Shown here piece after piece: positions 21,946 through 29,637 of a stretch of 43,690 bases of DNA; the first letter of the stretch is position 1; each line of letters begins with the position of its first letter. Made by a program: the position numbers and the translations under genes. The stretch is taken from IMG/VR virus record IMGVR_UViG_3300024259_000066, positions 1-43,690 of that record. One strand, given 5' to 3'. Source of the stretch: a virus. The notes below the pieces were generated by a model. The model was not told the origin of the DNA. It did no database searches and was given only the letters and a program-made list of their open reading frames with translations.

Positions 21946-21980
21946 TAAATATCTAATTGCACCCGAAATTACATAAATAT
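21946..21980 (-). promoter_or_regulatory. Two candidate promoter motifs and a TATAAT element
   Basis: Within the 153-base gap 21924-22076, the sense strand carries ATATTTA at 21952-21946 and again at 21980-21974, and TATAAT overlaps the second copy (21984-21979). The gap therefore probably holds the promoter for the five-gene run, possibly for two phases of infection. The remainder of the gap is the hairpin at 22017-22048. Confidence 0.45.
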
Positions 21981-22016
21981 TATACCACACATACACGAAT
22001 ATTACATGCCAAAGAC

Positions 22017-22048
22017 GAAGGGCTCCCAGATTTCTCCAGGAGCCCTTC
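22017..22048 (-). terminator. Strong hairpin, probable terminator
   Basis: A perfect 10-bp stem (GAAGGGCTCC / GGAGCCCTTC) with a 12-base loop lies 29 bases after the stop of the 22077-22328 gene. The U-run after it in the minus direction is weak (CGTCTTTGG). It would separate that gene from the five-gene run downstream. Confidence 0.55.
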
Positions 22049-22076
22049 AAACGTTTAGCTAACCGAAGCTAGCCAG

Positions 22077-22328
22077 TCACACAGACATTGGGTCATCAAG
22101 ATCGAGACCCTCAGCATTGTAGTCCATCCAGTACAAATCAGAATCGTCGGCCTCAGACTGAATGTAGTTCATTATCTCATCCTTGCTATGACCTGTTTCA
22201 TGTTCCGCTTCGGCCCATGGGATTATGCCTGGTGATGGCGCGAGATTGTGGAGCGTTATCCAGAGATCACGACGCGAATGTTTTTGCTCTCTGATGAGTT
22301 TCCTGAGATTTGATTTTGTGATTTTCAT
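22077..22328 (-). CDS. Small leader-bearing protein
   Basis: An 83-aa protein with the leader M-K-I-T-K-S-N-L-R-K-L-I-R-E followed by Gln. The body carries W-A-E-A-E-H-E-T-G-H-S-K-D-E-I and a very acidic C-terminus (D-L-D-D-P-M). GGGG precedes the ATG by six bases, ATAATTA at 22350-22356 may be its promoter, and a hairpin follows it, so it may be an independent transcript. Confidence 0.6.
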   Translation of the reverse strand: MKITKSNLRKLIREQKHSRRDLWITLHNLAPSPGIIPWAEAEHETGHSKDEIMNYIQSEADDSDLYWMDYNAEGLDLDDPMSV

Positions 22329-22349
22329 TGATGTCCCCTATTGTATTTC

Positions 22350-22356
22350 TAATTAT
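22350..22356 (-). promoter_or_regulatory. Candidate promoter motif (ATAATTA)
   Basis: ATAATTA on the sense strand 21 bases before the ATG of the 22077-22328 gene, overlapping nothing but the short gap after the homing endonuclease gene. Confidence 0.35.
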
Positions 22357-22360
22357 CTGC

Positions 22361-23356
22361 TTAGAATCGAATCACACAAAATTCCTTATCGTTCTGAAAG
22401 CTCCAATCGATTGCCGCTTGATATTTCAATGGGTCGTTGTCATTTTCCTGACCTTTGACTTCGTAAAGCATTGAACCTGAGAGTGATAGGAAGTCTGGGA
22501 CATAGGTTCGCTCGACGCCGTTTGGGTCTTTGTATGGGATGCGGATGTCGTGTTTCTTGGTGACTGGCTCGCCCCGAGATACACATTCGTCCAGGAAACG
22601 GGACTCCCACCCGGAGTGCATGTATTCTTCTTGCTGTGTGAACGGGTTGAACTTCCACTCGGTCTTGAATGGCGCCTGCGGCCCGATGACGCCGTCCTCT
22701 AGCAACTGGATGGCACGTTCGCTGTATACTTTTTTCATTTCTGGATTGTTTTGCCACCAACGTTTTGATGCAACTGATTTCTTCTTCTTTACATCCTGCC
22801 TTGCGGCGGTTTTATGGCCGGCAAGTCTTTGCTTCTCACGGTACTCGTCAGTTCTTAGCACCTCAACCCTTTTATCATAATCCTCGTCCCACCTTTTTTG
22901 AGCCGCCTTACTGTAACGCTCTTTTTGCTCAGATGTTCTTACCTTTCCAAAGTTTGGACTGTCGGCTCCTCGTTTTCCATACATTCCATTATTTTTGCCT
23001 TTGTTACTGTGTCCACGAAGATATTCAGGAAACCCGCCCTTCGCCCATTTGAGTTTCGTATTGCAGCCGCACTTGCATACCGGCCAGATGTTGTTATGTT
23101 CTGTACGAACTTGATATGCCGGCCATTCAATTTTATGCTCTTTTCTTACGTGACGAGCAAGAACATTGTTTGAATTTGCAACAAGCTCGTCGCAAATCTT
23201 ACACTTTATTGTGAACTCGACGACAGGTTTTGCATAAATCTCTTTTGCGATATCCTTATGCCAATAACCAACATGAGCACCGACGGATCTCGGCGTATTT
23301 CTCAACATCTTGTCGCAGTACTTGCACTTTACTTTTTCTATTTGTTTTTCCATCAT
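22361..23356 (-). CDS. Putative homing endonuclease, zinc fingers plus PD-(D/E)XK nuclease
   Basis: The 331-aa product starts with two Cys/His fingers (C-K-Y-C and C-K-I-C, each with paired His), then a C-K-C-G-C element shared with the HNH endonuclease at 2141-2944, then a NUMOD3-like element (N-N-G-M-Y-G-K near 127). The C-terminal nuclease has S-G-W-E (E251), Y-V-P-D (D288) and E-V-K (E299, K301), the PD-(D/E)XK set. The start is the ATG pair at 23356/23353; a frame open to 23443 would run through the capsid-gene terminator. It sits directly behind the major capsid gene. No ribosome-binding site is seen; a promoter-like motif is four bases upstream. Confidence 0.75.
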   Translation of the reverse strand: MMEKQIEKVKCKYCDKMLRNTPRSVGAHVGYWHKDIAKEIYAKPVVEFTIKCKICDELVANSNNVLARHVRKEHKIEWPAYQVRTEHNNIWPVCKCGCNTKLKWAKGGFPEYLRGHSNKGKNNGMYGKRGADSPNFGKVRTSEQKERYSKAAQKRWDEDYDKRVEVLRTDEYREKQRLAGHKTAARQDVKKKKSVASKRWWQNNPEMKKVYSERAIQLLEDGVIGPQAPFKTEWKFNPFTQQEEYMHSGWESRFLDECVSRGEPVTKKHDIRIPYKDPNGVERTYVPDFLSLSGSMLYEVKGQENDNDPLKYQAAIDWSFQNDKEFCVIRF

Positions 23357-23360
23357 ACAA

Positions 23361-23367
23361 TAAATAT
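23361..23367 (-). promoter_or_regulatory. Promoter-like motif 4 bases from the ATG (ATATTTA)
   Basis: ATATTTA on the sense strand ends four bases before the first ATG of the homing endonuclease at 22361-23356, which has no ribosome-binding site. A leaderless or nearly leaderless message is possible. Confidence 0.35.
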
Positions 23368-23412
23368 ATAGGAAATGAATGAATTGTATAGGAAAAAGAT
23401 GGTTAAAAAGGA

Positions 23413-23439
23413 AAAGGCGCCCTTTGTGGGGGCGCCTTT
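23413..23439 (-). terminator. Rho-independent terminator of the major capsid gene
   Basis: A 10-bp perfect stem (AAAGGCGCCC / GGGCGCCTTT) with a 7-base loop lies 31 bases after the capsid stop. In the minus direction it is followed by TTCCTTTTTAACC. This is the clearest terminator in the window and isolates the capsid message from the endonuclease gene. Confidence 0.85.
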
Positions 23440-23470
23440 CCAATCATCTAGTGGTAACTAGATGGTCAAC

Positions 23471-25369
23471 CTAGATAACGTTCATGTCAAGACATGTCAC
23501 AGTTCCGTAGAAATCGTTACGGACCATTTTCTTACCGTACCGAGTCATCACGCCCTTTCGAGGAGTGAAGTCTTCCGGTGCGAAGATGGTAGGAGTCACG
23601 ATCAGCGGGACGTAAGGAGCGTAGACGTATCCTGTCTCCAGGTAGCTTCCGCCCTTGTATCCAACCAGAATCTGGTTGCGTGGGAAGTAAGGGTCCTTGT
23701 AAACCGAGAATCGATTCGACAGGGTACCAACCTTCTCAGCACCGATAACCATCGGGCCAACCTGTCCGTCAGCGTCAAGCGAGAAGCTTGGCTTGTACAG
23801 GATTGAAGACTCGAAGATTGTTGCAACATCCGGGCCGACAACGATGAAGTTAGCCGAACCACGTAGCGTCTTACGATGAATCTCGTTAGCAACGTCGATG
23901 ATGGTCTCGATAAGAGTCTCGTACCACTCTCGAACTGTACCGGTGAATGCCGGGCCAGGTGTCAACGAGTTTGTACGGTTGACTTCGATACCAGTCTGCT
24001 TGTTGAGGAACTTACCTGGGCTACGTGACCAGTAGAAGCGCGCAGCTCCAGCCTGTGTCAGCAAGTCATTCAAGATCTCTCGGTCAAGCTCCATTGCGAT
24101 CTGCTCGGACAGGATGTGTGTCAGCTCAACCTCAGCGTCAAGGCTGTGGTAAGCGTTCAGGTCCTGTGCCATTTCTGGCGACCAGCGGGCACGCAACTTA
24201 CGAGTCTCAGCCACAACAGCGATTGACTCGATCTTGATGTCGATTTCTGGGATTGCAGGTGATGGGTCGACCGCGAAGTCAGACTCGAACGAAGGAATGA
24301 CCAACGTATCACCAGTGTTTGCAGCCGAATCGAGTGCAGCAGCCAATGGCTTAGCAAGCACGGTTGCAGGAGCAGCGAGGCCGCCCTGGTTAGCACCAGA
24401 CACAATCATCAAGAGCGCTGCGTTAGCATCGCCTGCCTTGACCAAGCCGTTAGGCGTGAAGTTTGTGCCGTCCCAGGTTCCCATCTGGTTCAATCGACGG
24501 ATGTTAGCTGTGCTACCACCCTGGATTGCGTTACCATTGGTGTCGTTTCCAACAACCTTGTATGGGGCCACTGGAGCCAACGAGAAGTCCTTAGACAACG
24601 TAAGGTCAGCATCACCGAAGAGCGTACCACCTGAAGCCAACGAAACCACGAGTGCGTGATATACAGCAGAACCTGTAAGAGCACCCGGTCCGCCACCAAC
24701 TGGTGCCGCGTTGTTCTCGATTGCGTTTGTGATTTGCGGGTCGTACTGAAGCAACTTGCCGTCAGAACCTGTTGCAGCCAATGTTTTAGCATTGCTGAAC
24801 ACTGTTCCGGAACCGAAAGCACCTGATGCCGACAATGAAACTGCAGCAGTCACACCGTAAACTCGAGAGTAACCCGAGCCAGCAAGGTCGTACTGACCAC
24901 CAACGCCCTGCGAACCAGACTGAACGCCTTTACCCGCTGGGCTGTTGTAAATTGACGAACCTGAAGAATAAGGTGTCGCCGCGCCGACCGAACCTGCCAT
25001 GTTTCCACCGTAGGTGTAGTCCATGTAGAAGAGCAGTCCGGAAGGAAGGCTCATTGGCTGGATCGAAACAAGGTCGTTCGCAATCAATCCACCGAAGACT
25101 CGGCGAACCAATGGGAATGCGATGTTTGTGAAACCACGAAGGTCACCAGACGAGGTTCCGTTAGCGCCACCGGTCGAAATCGATGATGCTTCCTTGATAA
25201 CCTGGCCAGCCTGACTTTCGAGCAAGCGCGCCATGTTCTCTCGTTTCGTGCCGTCAAGGCCGCGAAGAAGACCAGTACGGTTCCACTTCTCGATGAGTAG
25301 TTTGTTTTGCGAGCCGACGTGACGTTTTTGAATCCCCTCGGTTAGCATTTCTAGATTAAATGTAGACAT
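23471..25369 (-). CDS. 23: Major capsid protein, gp23-like
   Basis: This 632-aa protein (T4 gp23 is 521 aa) has the family markers F-P-L-V-R-R-V-F-G-G near 84, I-Q-P-M-S-L-P-S-G-L near 101, K-L-R-A-R-W-S-P-E-M-A-Q-D-L near 391, S-E-Q-I-A-M-E-L-D-R-E-I-L-N-D-L, and near the end D-F-Y-G-T-V. A probable protease site is V-I-K-E60/A61, matching the position and type of the T4 gp23 cut after residue 65. It builds the shell; removal of the N-terminal peptide by gp21 accompanies maturation. AGGAG is upstream, a promoter-like motif lies at 25390-25396 and a terminator follows, so it has its own transcript. Confidence 0.95.
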   Translation of the reverse strand: MSTFNLEMLTEGIQKRHVGSQNKLLIEKWNRTGLLRGLDGTKRENMARLLESQAGQVIKEASSISTGGANGTSSGDLRGFTNIAFPLVRRVFGGLIANDLVSIQPMSLPSGLLFYMDYTYGGNMAGSVGAATPYSSGSSIYNSPAGKGVQSGSQGVGGQYDLAGSGYSRVYGVTAAVSLSASGAFGSGTVFSNAKTLAATGSDGKLLQYDPQITNAIENNAAPVGGGPGALTGSAVYHALVVSLASGGTLFGDADLTLSKDFSLAPVAPYKVVGNDTNGNAIQGGSTANIRRLNQMGTWDGTNFTPNGLVKAGDANAALLMIVSGANQGGLAAPATVLAKPLAAALDSAANTGDTLVIPSFESDFAVDPSPAIPEIDIKIESIAVVAETRKLRARWSPEMAQDLNAYHSLDAEVELTHILSEQIAMELDREILNDLLTQAGAARFYWSRSPGKFLNKQTGIEVNRTNSLTPGPAFTGTVREWYETLIETIIDVANEIHRKTLRGSANFIVVGPDVATIFESSILYKPSFSLDADGQVGPMVIGAEKVGTLSNRFSVYKDPYFPRNQILVGYKGGSYLETGYVYAPYVPLIVTPTIFAPEDFTPRKGVMTRYGKKMVRNDFYGTVTCLDMNVI

Positions 25370-25389
25370 TATATGTTCTCCTTTGAACT

Positions 25390-25396
25390 TAAGTAT
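25390..25396 (-). promoter_or_regulatory. Candidate late promoter of the major capsid gene (ATACTTA)
   Basis: ATACTTA on the sense strand 20 bases before the ATG, with AGGAG between. The association with the most highly expressed late gene is the best single support for the motif being a late promoter. Confidence 0.55.
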
Positions 25397-25420
25397 TGTT
25401 GTCTATGACTTTCGGCAAAA

Positions 25421-27163
25421 TTATTTGCCGGGAAGACCTGCTAGGACTGCCCATCGACCTGCATCAACGCCACTTTTGGCAGGTTGTCCTGACCGGGTTG
25501 ATCTGGAAGACGACCCGAGAGTCCTTTTTCCTTCACTCAGCATGTTGCCACCTTGGCCCCTACGAGTGAGTGACTCGGAGAGTGATTTGTAAAGCAGTTT
25601 TGCCTCACGGAGCGTCTTGGCATTATCGATCGCCTCAACAATTGCTCGCTGTTGTTTTACGGTTAGACCCTTGTTCTGGAGCAACTTGTTAGCAAACAAG
25701 AGCTTCGCGTTGAACATGTTCATTTCAACCAGTTGTTTCTTCAACTTGGTTGCCGCTGTTTTGTATGTCTTTGCTTCTTTCATAGCACGTGAGTGGCCTC
25801 GCGATGGGCGAGCTGGACGTCGCCCTCGACCTTCAGCAACTCGACGACGACCAGCTCGTCGTCGACGACTTTCAGCAACACTACCAAGCTCATCCGCTAG
25901 GACGTTGATCAGTGTGTCTTCATCGATTTCAATCACGTCACCGAGAATCTTGCCATCACCAAACTGGTCGGCCTCATCTTCAGCGGCTTCGCGAACCATT
26001 CGGCGTAGTTTTGAACGACCACGTGACTCTCGGATCTTGCGACCATTACCATTTCTCATGCGTGAAAGCTCCTTACGAAGAACCGACTCATCGATTTCGT
26101 ATACTTCATCCAAGTCGTCAGACTCTTTCAGTCCGCTCCATGCAGACTCCTCAAGGTCAACGTCCAATTCTTCGACATCGTCGAACCCTTCTTCGCCACC
26201 TTCCTCATAGTCCATTTCGTCACCACCTTCGCCAGCAATCTCAAGGTCAAGACCAAGAGCAGAGCCTAGACTCTGTAGCGCAGCAGTTGCAGCGTCGACG
26301 TCAACATCGCCTGTTGGGACGCCTTCTTCTTCGACATCCAAATCAAGCTCTTCGCCCGAATCCTCGAGCCCACCATCAAGAACCTCAACGTCCTCTCCAG
26401 TTTCTTCCTGCTCGTTCACGGCGTCGTCCGCATCTTTCTTCTTCGATTCAGCGGCATCGCCCTCGAAAAGAAAGTCGAAAATGTTCTTTTTGTATTTACT
26501 TGACATTTCTCTCATCTCCTTAATGGTAGAATTCAGCTTTGCATGAAGGCGCCGATGACCCGTTCCACTCAATTTTACTTCATTCTGCAAGGACACAGCG
26601 TCCTTAACACATGACATAAAACCCAGTTCTAATCGTTTTCTTTTAACGGTTGATAGTTTGCTCTCTCGGAGCACGCTCACCACATCGCCGAGTTTCTTAA
26701 CTCGCTTCGATAGGGCGTCGATTTTTTCTTCAAGACGGCGTGGGGCGACGAAGTCCTTATTAATAAGGGAAGCAAGAACGTTTGCGCCGGCTTCACCTAG
26801 CATCATTTCGTCGTGTGACTCTGATACGTTAATGTTTACGTCGCCTGCGGCGTGAACTGAAACAGAACCTGCCTGCGTGACTGCCTCTTGCGACGCAGCA
26901 TCTTCGAAATCAACTCCGACATCTGGCATTCCGTCGAGCATGGATTCTAGATCGTAATCGTCTTCCATTCCGCCCATCGCGCCGTCGCCGTCTTCATCAG
27001 AATCATCATCATCAACTTCGTCTTGTTCGAACAAGATTCTGTTGTTGATCATTTCCCTGATTTGCGGAGTTATCGTTTCCATAATTCGAGCCTGTGCAGC
27101 CTGTTCGGCTGCGTCTCGAATCTTTCGCGCGTCTAGCAATGCTTCGTCATATACTGTTGACAT
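25421..27163 (-). CDS. 22: Prohead core scaffold, gp22-like
   Basis: This 580-aa protein lies directly upstream of the capsid gene, as gp22 does. The C-terminal block A-K-L-L-F-A-N-K-L-L followed by Q-R-A-I-V-E-A-I-D-N-A-K-T-L-R-E-A-K-L is the conserved part of gp22-type scaffolds. The rest is highly charged: long acidic tracts (about residues 51-90 and 255-350) alternate with an Arg-rich stretch (S-R-R-R-R-A-G-R-R-R). It contains many hydrophobic-x-E/(A,S,G) sites such as I-R-E/S, V-R-E/A, L-S-E/G and M-K-E/A, as expected for a core that gp21 degrades. T4 gp22 is 269 aa. GAGG and a promoter-like motif precede it. Confidence 0.85.
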   Translation of the reverse strand: MSTVYDEALLDARKIRDAAEQAAQARIMETITPQIREMINNRILFEQDEVDDDDSDEDGDGAMGGMEDDYDLESMLDGMPDVGVDFEDAASQEAVTQAGSVSVHAAGDVNINVSESHDEMMLGEAGANVLASLINKDFVAPRRLEEKIDALSKRVKKLGDVVSVLRESKLSTVKRKRLELGFMSCVKDAVSLQNEVKLSGTGHRRLHAKLNSTIKEMREMSSKYKKNIFDFLFEGDAAESKKKDADDAVNEQEETGEDVEVLDGGLEDSGEELDLDVEEEGVPTGDVDVDAATAALQSLGSALGLDLEIAGEGGDEMDYEEGGEEGFDDVEELDVDLEESAWSGLKESDDLDEVYEIDESVLRKELSRMRNGNGRKIRESRGRSKLRRMVREAAEDEADQFGDGKILGDVIEIDEDTLINVLADELGSVAESRRRRAGRRRVAEGRGRRPARPSRGHSRAMKEAKTYKTAATKLKKQLVEMNMFNAKLLFANKLLQNKGLTVKQQRAIVEAIDNAKTLREAKLLYKSLSESLTRRGQGGNMLSEGKRTLGSSSRSTRSGQPAKSGVDAGRWAVLAGLPGK

Positions 27164-27180
27164 CCATAACCTCTTGCAAC

Positions 27181-27187
27181 TAAGTAT
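27181..27187 (-). promoter_or_regulatory. Candidate late promoter motif (ATACTTA)
   Basis: ATACTTA on the sense strand 17 bases before the ATG of the scaffold gene, with AGAGG between. Confidence 0.5.
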
Positions 27188-27204
27188 TCGGTAACTTTGG
27201 AAAA

Positions 27205-27714
27205 CTAACTTTCGTCTTCATTTTTTACCAAATCTTGCACTGAATAAATATGCTCTTCATTTTCAAAATCATCAGAATTTTCTTCTGCTGCAGGAAATGA
27301 TTCCGGTGGAGCTGATGCCCAACCCCTCAATGACCCTGTCCGTTTGTAATTAGAACCAGCCACACCGCCACTAGCACTCACGCCAGCATCATAGTTTGCC
27401 ATCTCAATGATAACCTGTTCACAATCCCAGAAGCAGCCACACAAGCTATCTGTGCCTTCAGAAAAATAGTATGGATTCGGGCGGGAGCTGATGTGAAAAC
27501 TGTCTGATGGGATAAACCCGGCACCCTTATTTGTAACAGCGTCGACGTCTAATTCGTCTGCGTCAGGTGCGTCTTTGTAAGGATCATCTTCAACGTATGG
27601 AAATGATGAGCCAGATTCTTTCTCGTCATGAAATTGGGGTTCAAGCATGCCGAAGCCCAAGCCGGTTCTGGCGTCGGGTTTCGACATTGCTTCGTGGAGT
27701 TTGTCAATAATCAT
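27205..27714 (-). CDS. Head-module protein, unknown
   Basis: This 169-aa acidic protein begins (from ATG 27714; a TTG at 27723 is possible) with an amphipathic helix and K-L-H-E/A, another possible gp21 site. It contains C-G-C-F-W-D-C in the middle and an acidic C-terminus (S-V-Q-D-L-V-K-N-E-D-E-S). I know no family for it. Position between the scaffold and other head genes suggests a prohead core or internal protein. Confidence 0.55.
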   Translation of the reverse strand: MIIDKLHEAMSKPDARTGLGFGMLEPQFHDEKESGSSFPYVEDDPYKDAPDADELDVDAVTNKGAGFIPSDSFHISSRPNPYYFSEGTDSLCGCFWDCEQVIIEMANYDAGVSASGGVAGSNYKRTGSLRGWASAPPESFPAAEENSDDFENEEHIYSVQDLVKNEDES

Positions 27715-27736
27715 TTTTATCAACTATTCCGATTGT

Positions 27737-28312
27737 CTATAGACGATCTTTTATCTGCTTAGCGGTGTTGGTTGGGTTTCGTGCAGGCTCAGCTTTCGTT
27801 CCATCAGATGGTAGCGAAACGCTAGCACCGGAGAATGGTGCACTTGGTGTCTGCTTGTTAACGAATCCTTCTGGGGCTGCGGCCATTGTAGATGGGTTGA
27901 CACTTCCTTCACCAGGAGAAACAGGGTTGGGAACGAAAGGTGTTGCCGGAAGACCAGCGGCACCCGTCTTTACGCCATTCATGTCAGGAAGGTTTGTTGT
28001 CTTATCATTATAGTCAAGATGGAATTGTCCGAGACCGTAAGCCTCATCGTTGACATTTCCTTTCACGACGTTGTTGATGAACCACTTTCGGTATGCCGCA
28101 GCATCCGAAGTATCAATATCATCCTTCTCGCCGCCGACCTTGATTTTCGTTGGGGAGTAACCTGGAAGTGGAGAGCCCTTAAAAATAGATGTTAGAGCTG
28201 TAGCGTTTGCTTTGCCCATTGCACCTTCCGTGTTTAGGTTTCCACGATATCCCAACTTCTTGTCGGGCTCGATAGTAACCTGCTCTGATTTTTTAATGAC
28301 TTCAATCGCCAT
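27737..28312 (-). CDS. Conserved head-module protein, unknown
   Basis: This 191-aa protein has the pattern G-L-G-Q-F-H-L-D-Y near 92 followed by G-A-A-G-L-P-A-T-P-F-V-P-N and S-P-G-E-G-S-V-N-P. I recall this proline/glycine-rich block from the same place in other large T4-like phages, without a known role. The N-terminal 80 residues are mixed and the C-terminus looks disordered. GGGG lies upstream of the ATG. A minor capsid or core role is likely from context. Confidence 0.6.
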   Translation of the reverse strand: MAIEVIKKSEQVTIEPDKKLGYRGNLNTEGAMGKANATALTSIFKGSPLPGYSPTKIKVGGEKDDIDTSDAAAYRKWFINNVVKGNVNDEAYGLGQFHLDYNDKTTNLPDMNGVKTGAAGLPATPFVPNPVSPGEGSVNPSTMAAAPEGFVNKQTPSAPFSGASVSLPSDGTKAEPARNPTNTAKQIKDRL

Positions 28313-28341
28313 GATATTCCCCTTCTAGCTTAACCAAGTTC

Positions 28342-28620
28342 TTAGATTCGGCGACCAATTCGACGACGCAACTTTGATTTCTGCTCGCGCAATCGCTTGA
28401 GACCGCGAACCATCTTTGCTTCCTTGATCTTCAGTGCCTTGATAAAGTCAAGATCCTGCTCAAGCGTACCGGCCAGTGCGTCAGCATCAACTTCGTCAGC
28501 ATTGACATCTTCTGCTTCCTTCTTGCCCTGCTCGATCGTTTCTAGTTTTAGTTTCCTAGCCTCTTGAATGATAATCTTCTTCAGGAAGCCAGGTGTAATT
28601 CGTCGTACTCTCTTTGCCAT
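28342..28620 (-). CDS. Small basic prohead-core-like protein
   Basis: A 92-aa protein with a basic N-terminus (M-A-K-R-V-R-R-I-T), then F-L-K-K-I-I-I-Q-E/A, an acidic centre and a very basic C-terminus (L-R-R-R-I-G-R-R-I). Size and charge pattern resemble T4 core proteins gp67 and gp68, but there is no sequence motif that proves it. The N-terminal helix with x-Q-E/A is a variant of the leader seen in the island. GGAG precedes the ATG and ATATTTA is at 28652-28658. Confidence 0.6.
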   Translation of the reverse strand: MAKRVRRITPGFLKKIIIQEARKLKLETIEQGKKEAEDVNADEVDADALAGTLEQDLDFIKALKIKEAKMVRGLKRLREQKSKLRRRIGRRI

Positions 28621-28651
28621 AAAATTCTCCTTCGCCTTGTGGGCTCTTGTC

Positions 28652-28658
28652 TAAATAT
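28652..28658 (-). promoter_or_regulatory. Candidate late promoter motif (ATATTTA)
   Basis: ATATTTA on the sense strand 31 bases before the ATG of the 28342-28620 gene, with GGAG between. Confidence 0.45.
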
Positions 28659-28660
28659 GC

Positions 28661-29233
28661 TTATGGAAGTTTTTTAGTCGTCGAACGCTCTAAAACTTCG
28701 CTCCAATTCGCCGCGGCATCACCAAACAACGCATTGATGTCAAGACCGGCGGCAGCCTGGTGTTGAACAGGAGGTTGAGGCCGCCTTGTATACGCTGCCT
28801 CCGGCATGTTTTCCTGGACCATGCCATATGCATCTCGAGGGCCCGGCAAAGATGGTGCTGACATCCGAGGGACCGACGGCACATTTGTTTCGTGTTTCAT
28901 TCGTTCGCGGTACGTTGTATTCGCCGTCTCATTCAAAATACTTTGAAGCATCACATCATCGGTTGCCATCGTTGCCAAGTTTGATGTGGTATCATTTCCA
29001 CCAAAACGTTGCTGGAAAGACTCGTCCATTTGATCAAAAATGGATGTTCTTTTCTGCTGACGTTTTGGTTGACGCCGCTGTTGGCGTTGTGGGCGTCGCA
29101 ATTCTTGCACAGGTTCTCGGCGACGTGAGCCCTCAGTTAGACTTTGCTGCGGAACGCCGAGCCCCTCACTTAGAAGTTCAACGAGGCATTCCTTGATGAG
29201 ACCCTTCAACGACGCCTTTGTCATTTTTGCCAT
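28661..29233 (-). CDS. Core or internal head protein with leader-like N-terminus
   Basis: This 190-aa protein starts M-A-K-M-T-K-A-S-L-K-G-L-I-K-E, close to the shared island leader, followed by further L-L-S-E/G and S-L-T-E/G sites. Residues about 36-63 are Arg/Gln-rich (R-R-P-Q-R-Q-Q-R-R-Q) and the C-terminal half is proline-rich and probably disordered. The composition and cleavage sites suggest a prohead core or DNA-associated internal protein. Its stop overlaps nothing; the next gene upstream ends at its start codon. Confidence 0.6.
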   Translation of the reverse strand: MAKMTKASLKGLIKECLVELLSEGLGVPQQSLTEGSRRREPVQELRRPQRQQRRQPKRQQKRTSIFDQMDESFQQRFGGNDTTSNLATMATDDVMLQSILNETANTTYRERMKHETNVPSVPRMSAPSLPGPRDAYGMVQENMPEAAYTRRPQPPVQHQAAAGLDINALFGDAAANWSEVLERSTTKKLP

Positions 29234-29637
29234 TATCCTACTCCTACGACACCGTTTGAACCTGACATTGTAAAGAAGTTCTTGCGGGGTATTGTTGTTA
29301 AACCGGCGACAATTGACACAATGTTTGGGTCTGTTCCGGCGTCTTTTCTTACGAAGACTTCATCGCACTTTAATTCAAGACGTGGTGTGTTACTCATCGC
29401 CAAGACCAAAAAATAGTTTGATTCAGTTGGGTTTGCATTGACACCGTTTTCAGTAAACCCAACACGAACGGGTGTTGAACCCGAATTGAAAATCGTGACG
29501 TGCCTTGCCACGTATGGAAACGTGAACTTTTGTGGAGCTGTGTCCACCATAGATGCTGATGAGCTGACAAACGGTACTCCGGCTGCCTGATATTCGCTGA
29601 CCATTCCGTGGCCAGGCGGTGCATATTGTTGACTCAT
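29233..29637 (-). CDS. Predicted beta-rich virion protein (decoration-like)
   Basis: A 134-aa protein with alternating strands: F-P-Y-V-A-R-H-V-T-I-F-N-S-G, S-T-P-V-R-V-G-F-T-E-N-G-V and N-Y-F-L-V-L. I recall this pattern in small virion proteins of other large phages. A head decoration or fibre-like role fits its place between the prohead protease and core genes, but the assignment is by pattern only. GGAG precedes the ATG. Confidence 0.6.
   Translation of the reverse strand: MSQQYAPPGHGMVSEYQAAGVPFVSSSASMVDTAPQKFTFPYVARHVTIFNSGSTPVRVGFTENGVNANPTESNYFLVLAMSNTPRLELKCDEVFVRKDAGTDPNIVSIVAGLTTIPRKNFFTMSGSNGVVGVG

Noticed and set aside
20727-22328. CRISPR-like array suggested by regularly spaced repeats
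   Set aside because: The repeats are the coding starts of genes, are spaced unevenly and are not separated by short spacers.
23357-23443. Extension of the homing endonuclease frame upstream to 23443
   Set aside because: It would translate the stem of the capsid terminator; the ATG pair at 23356 directly precedes the zinc-finger start and fits better.
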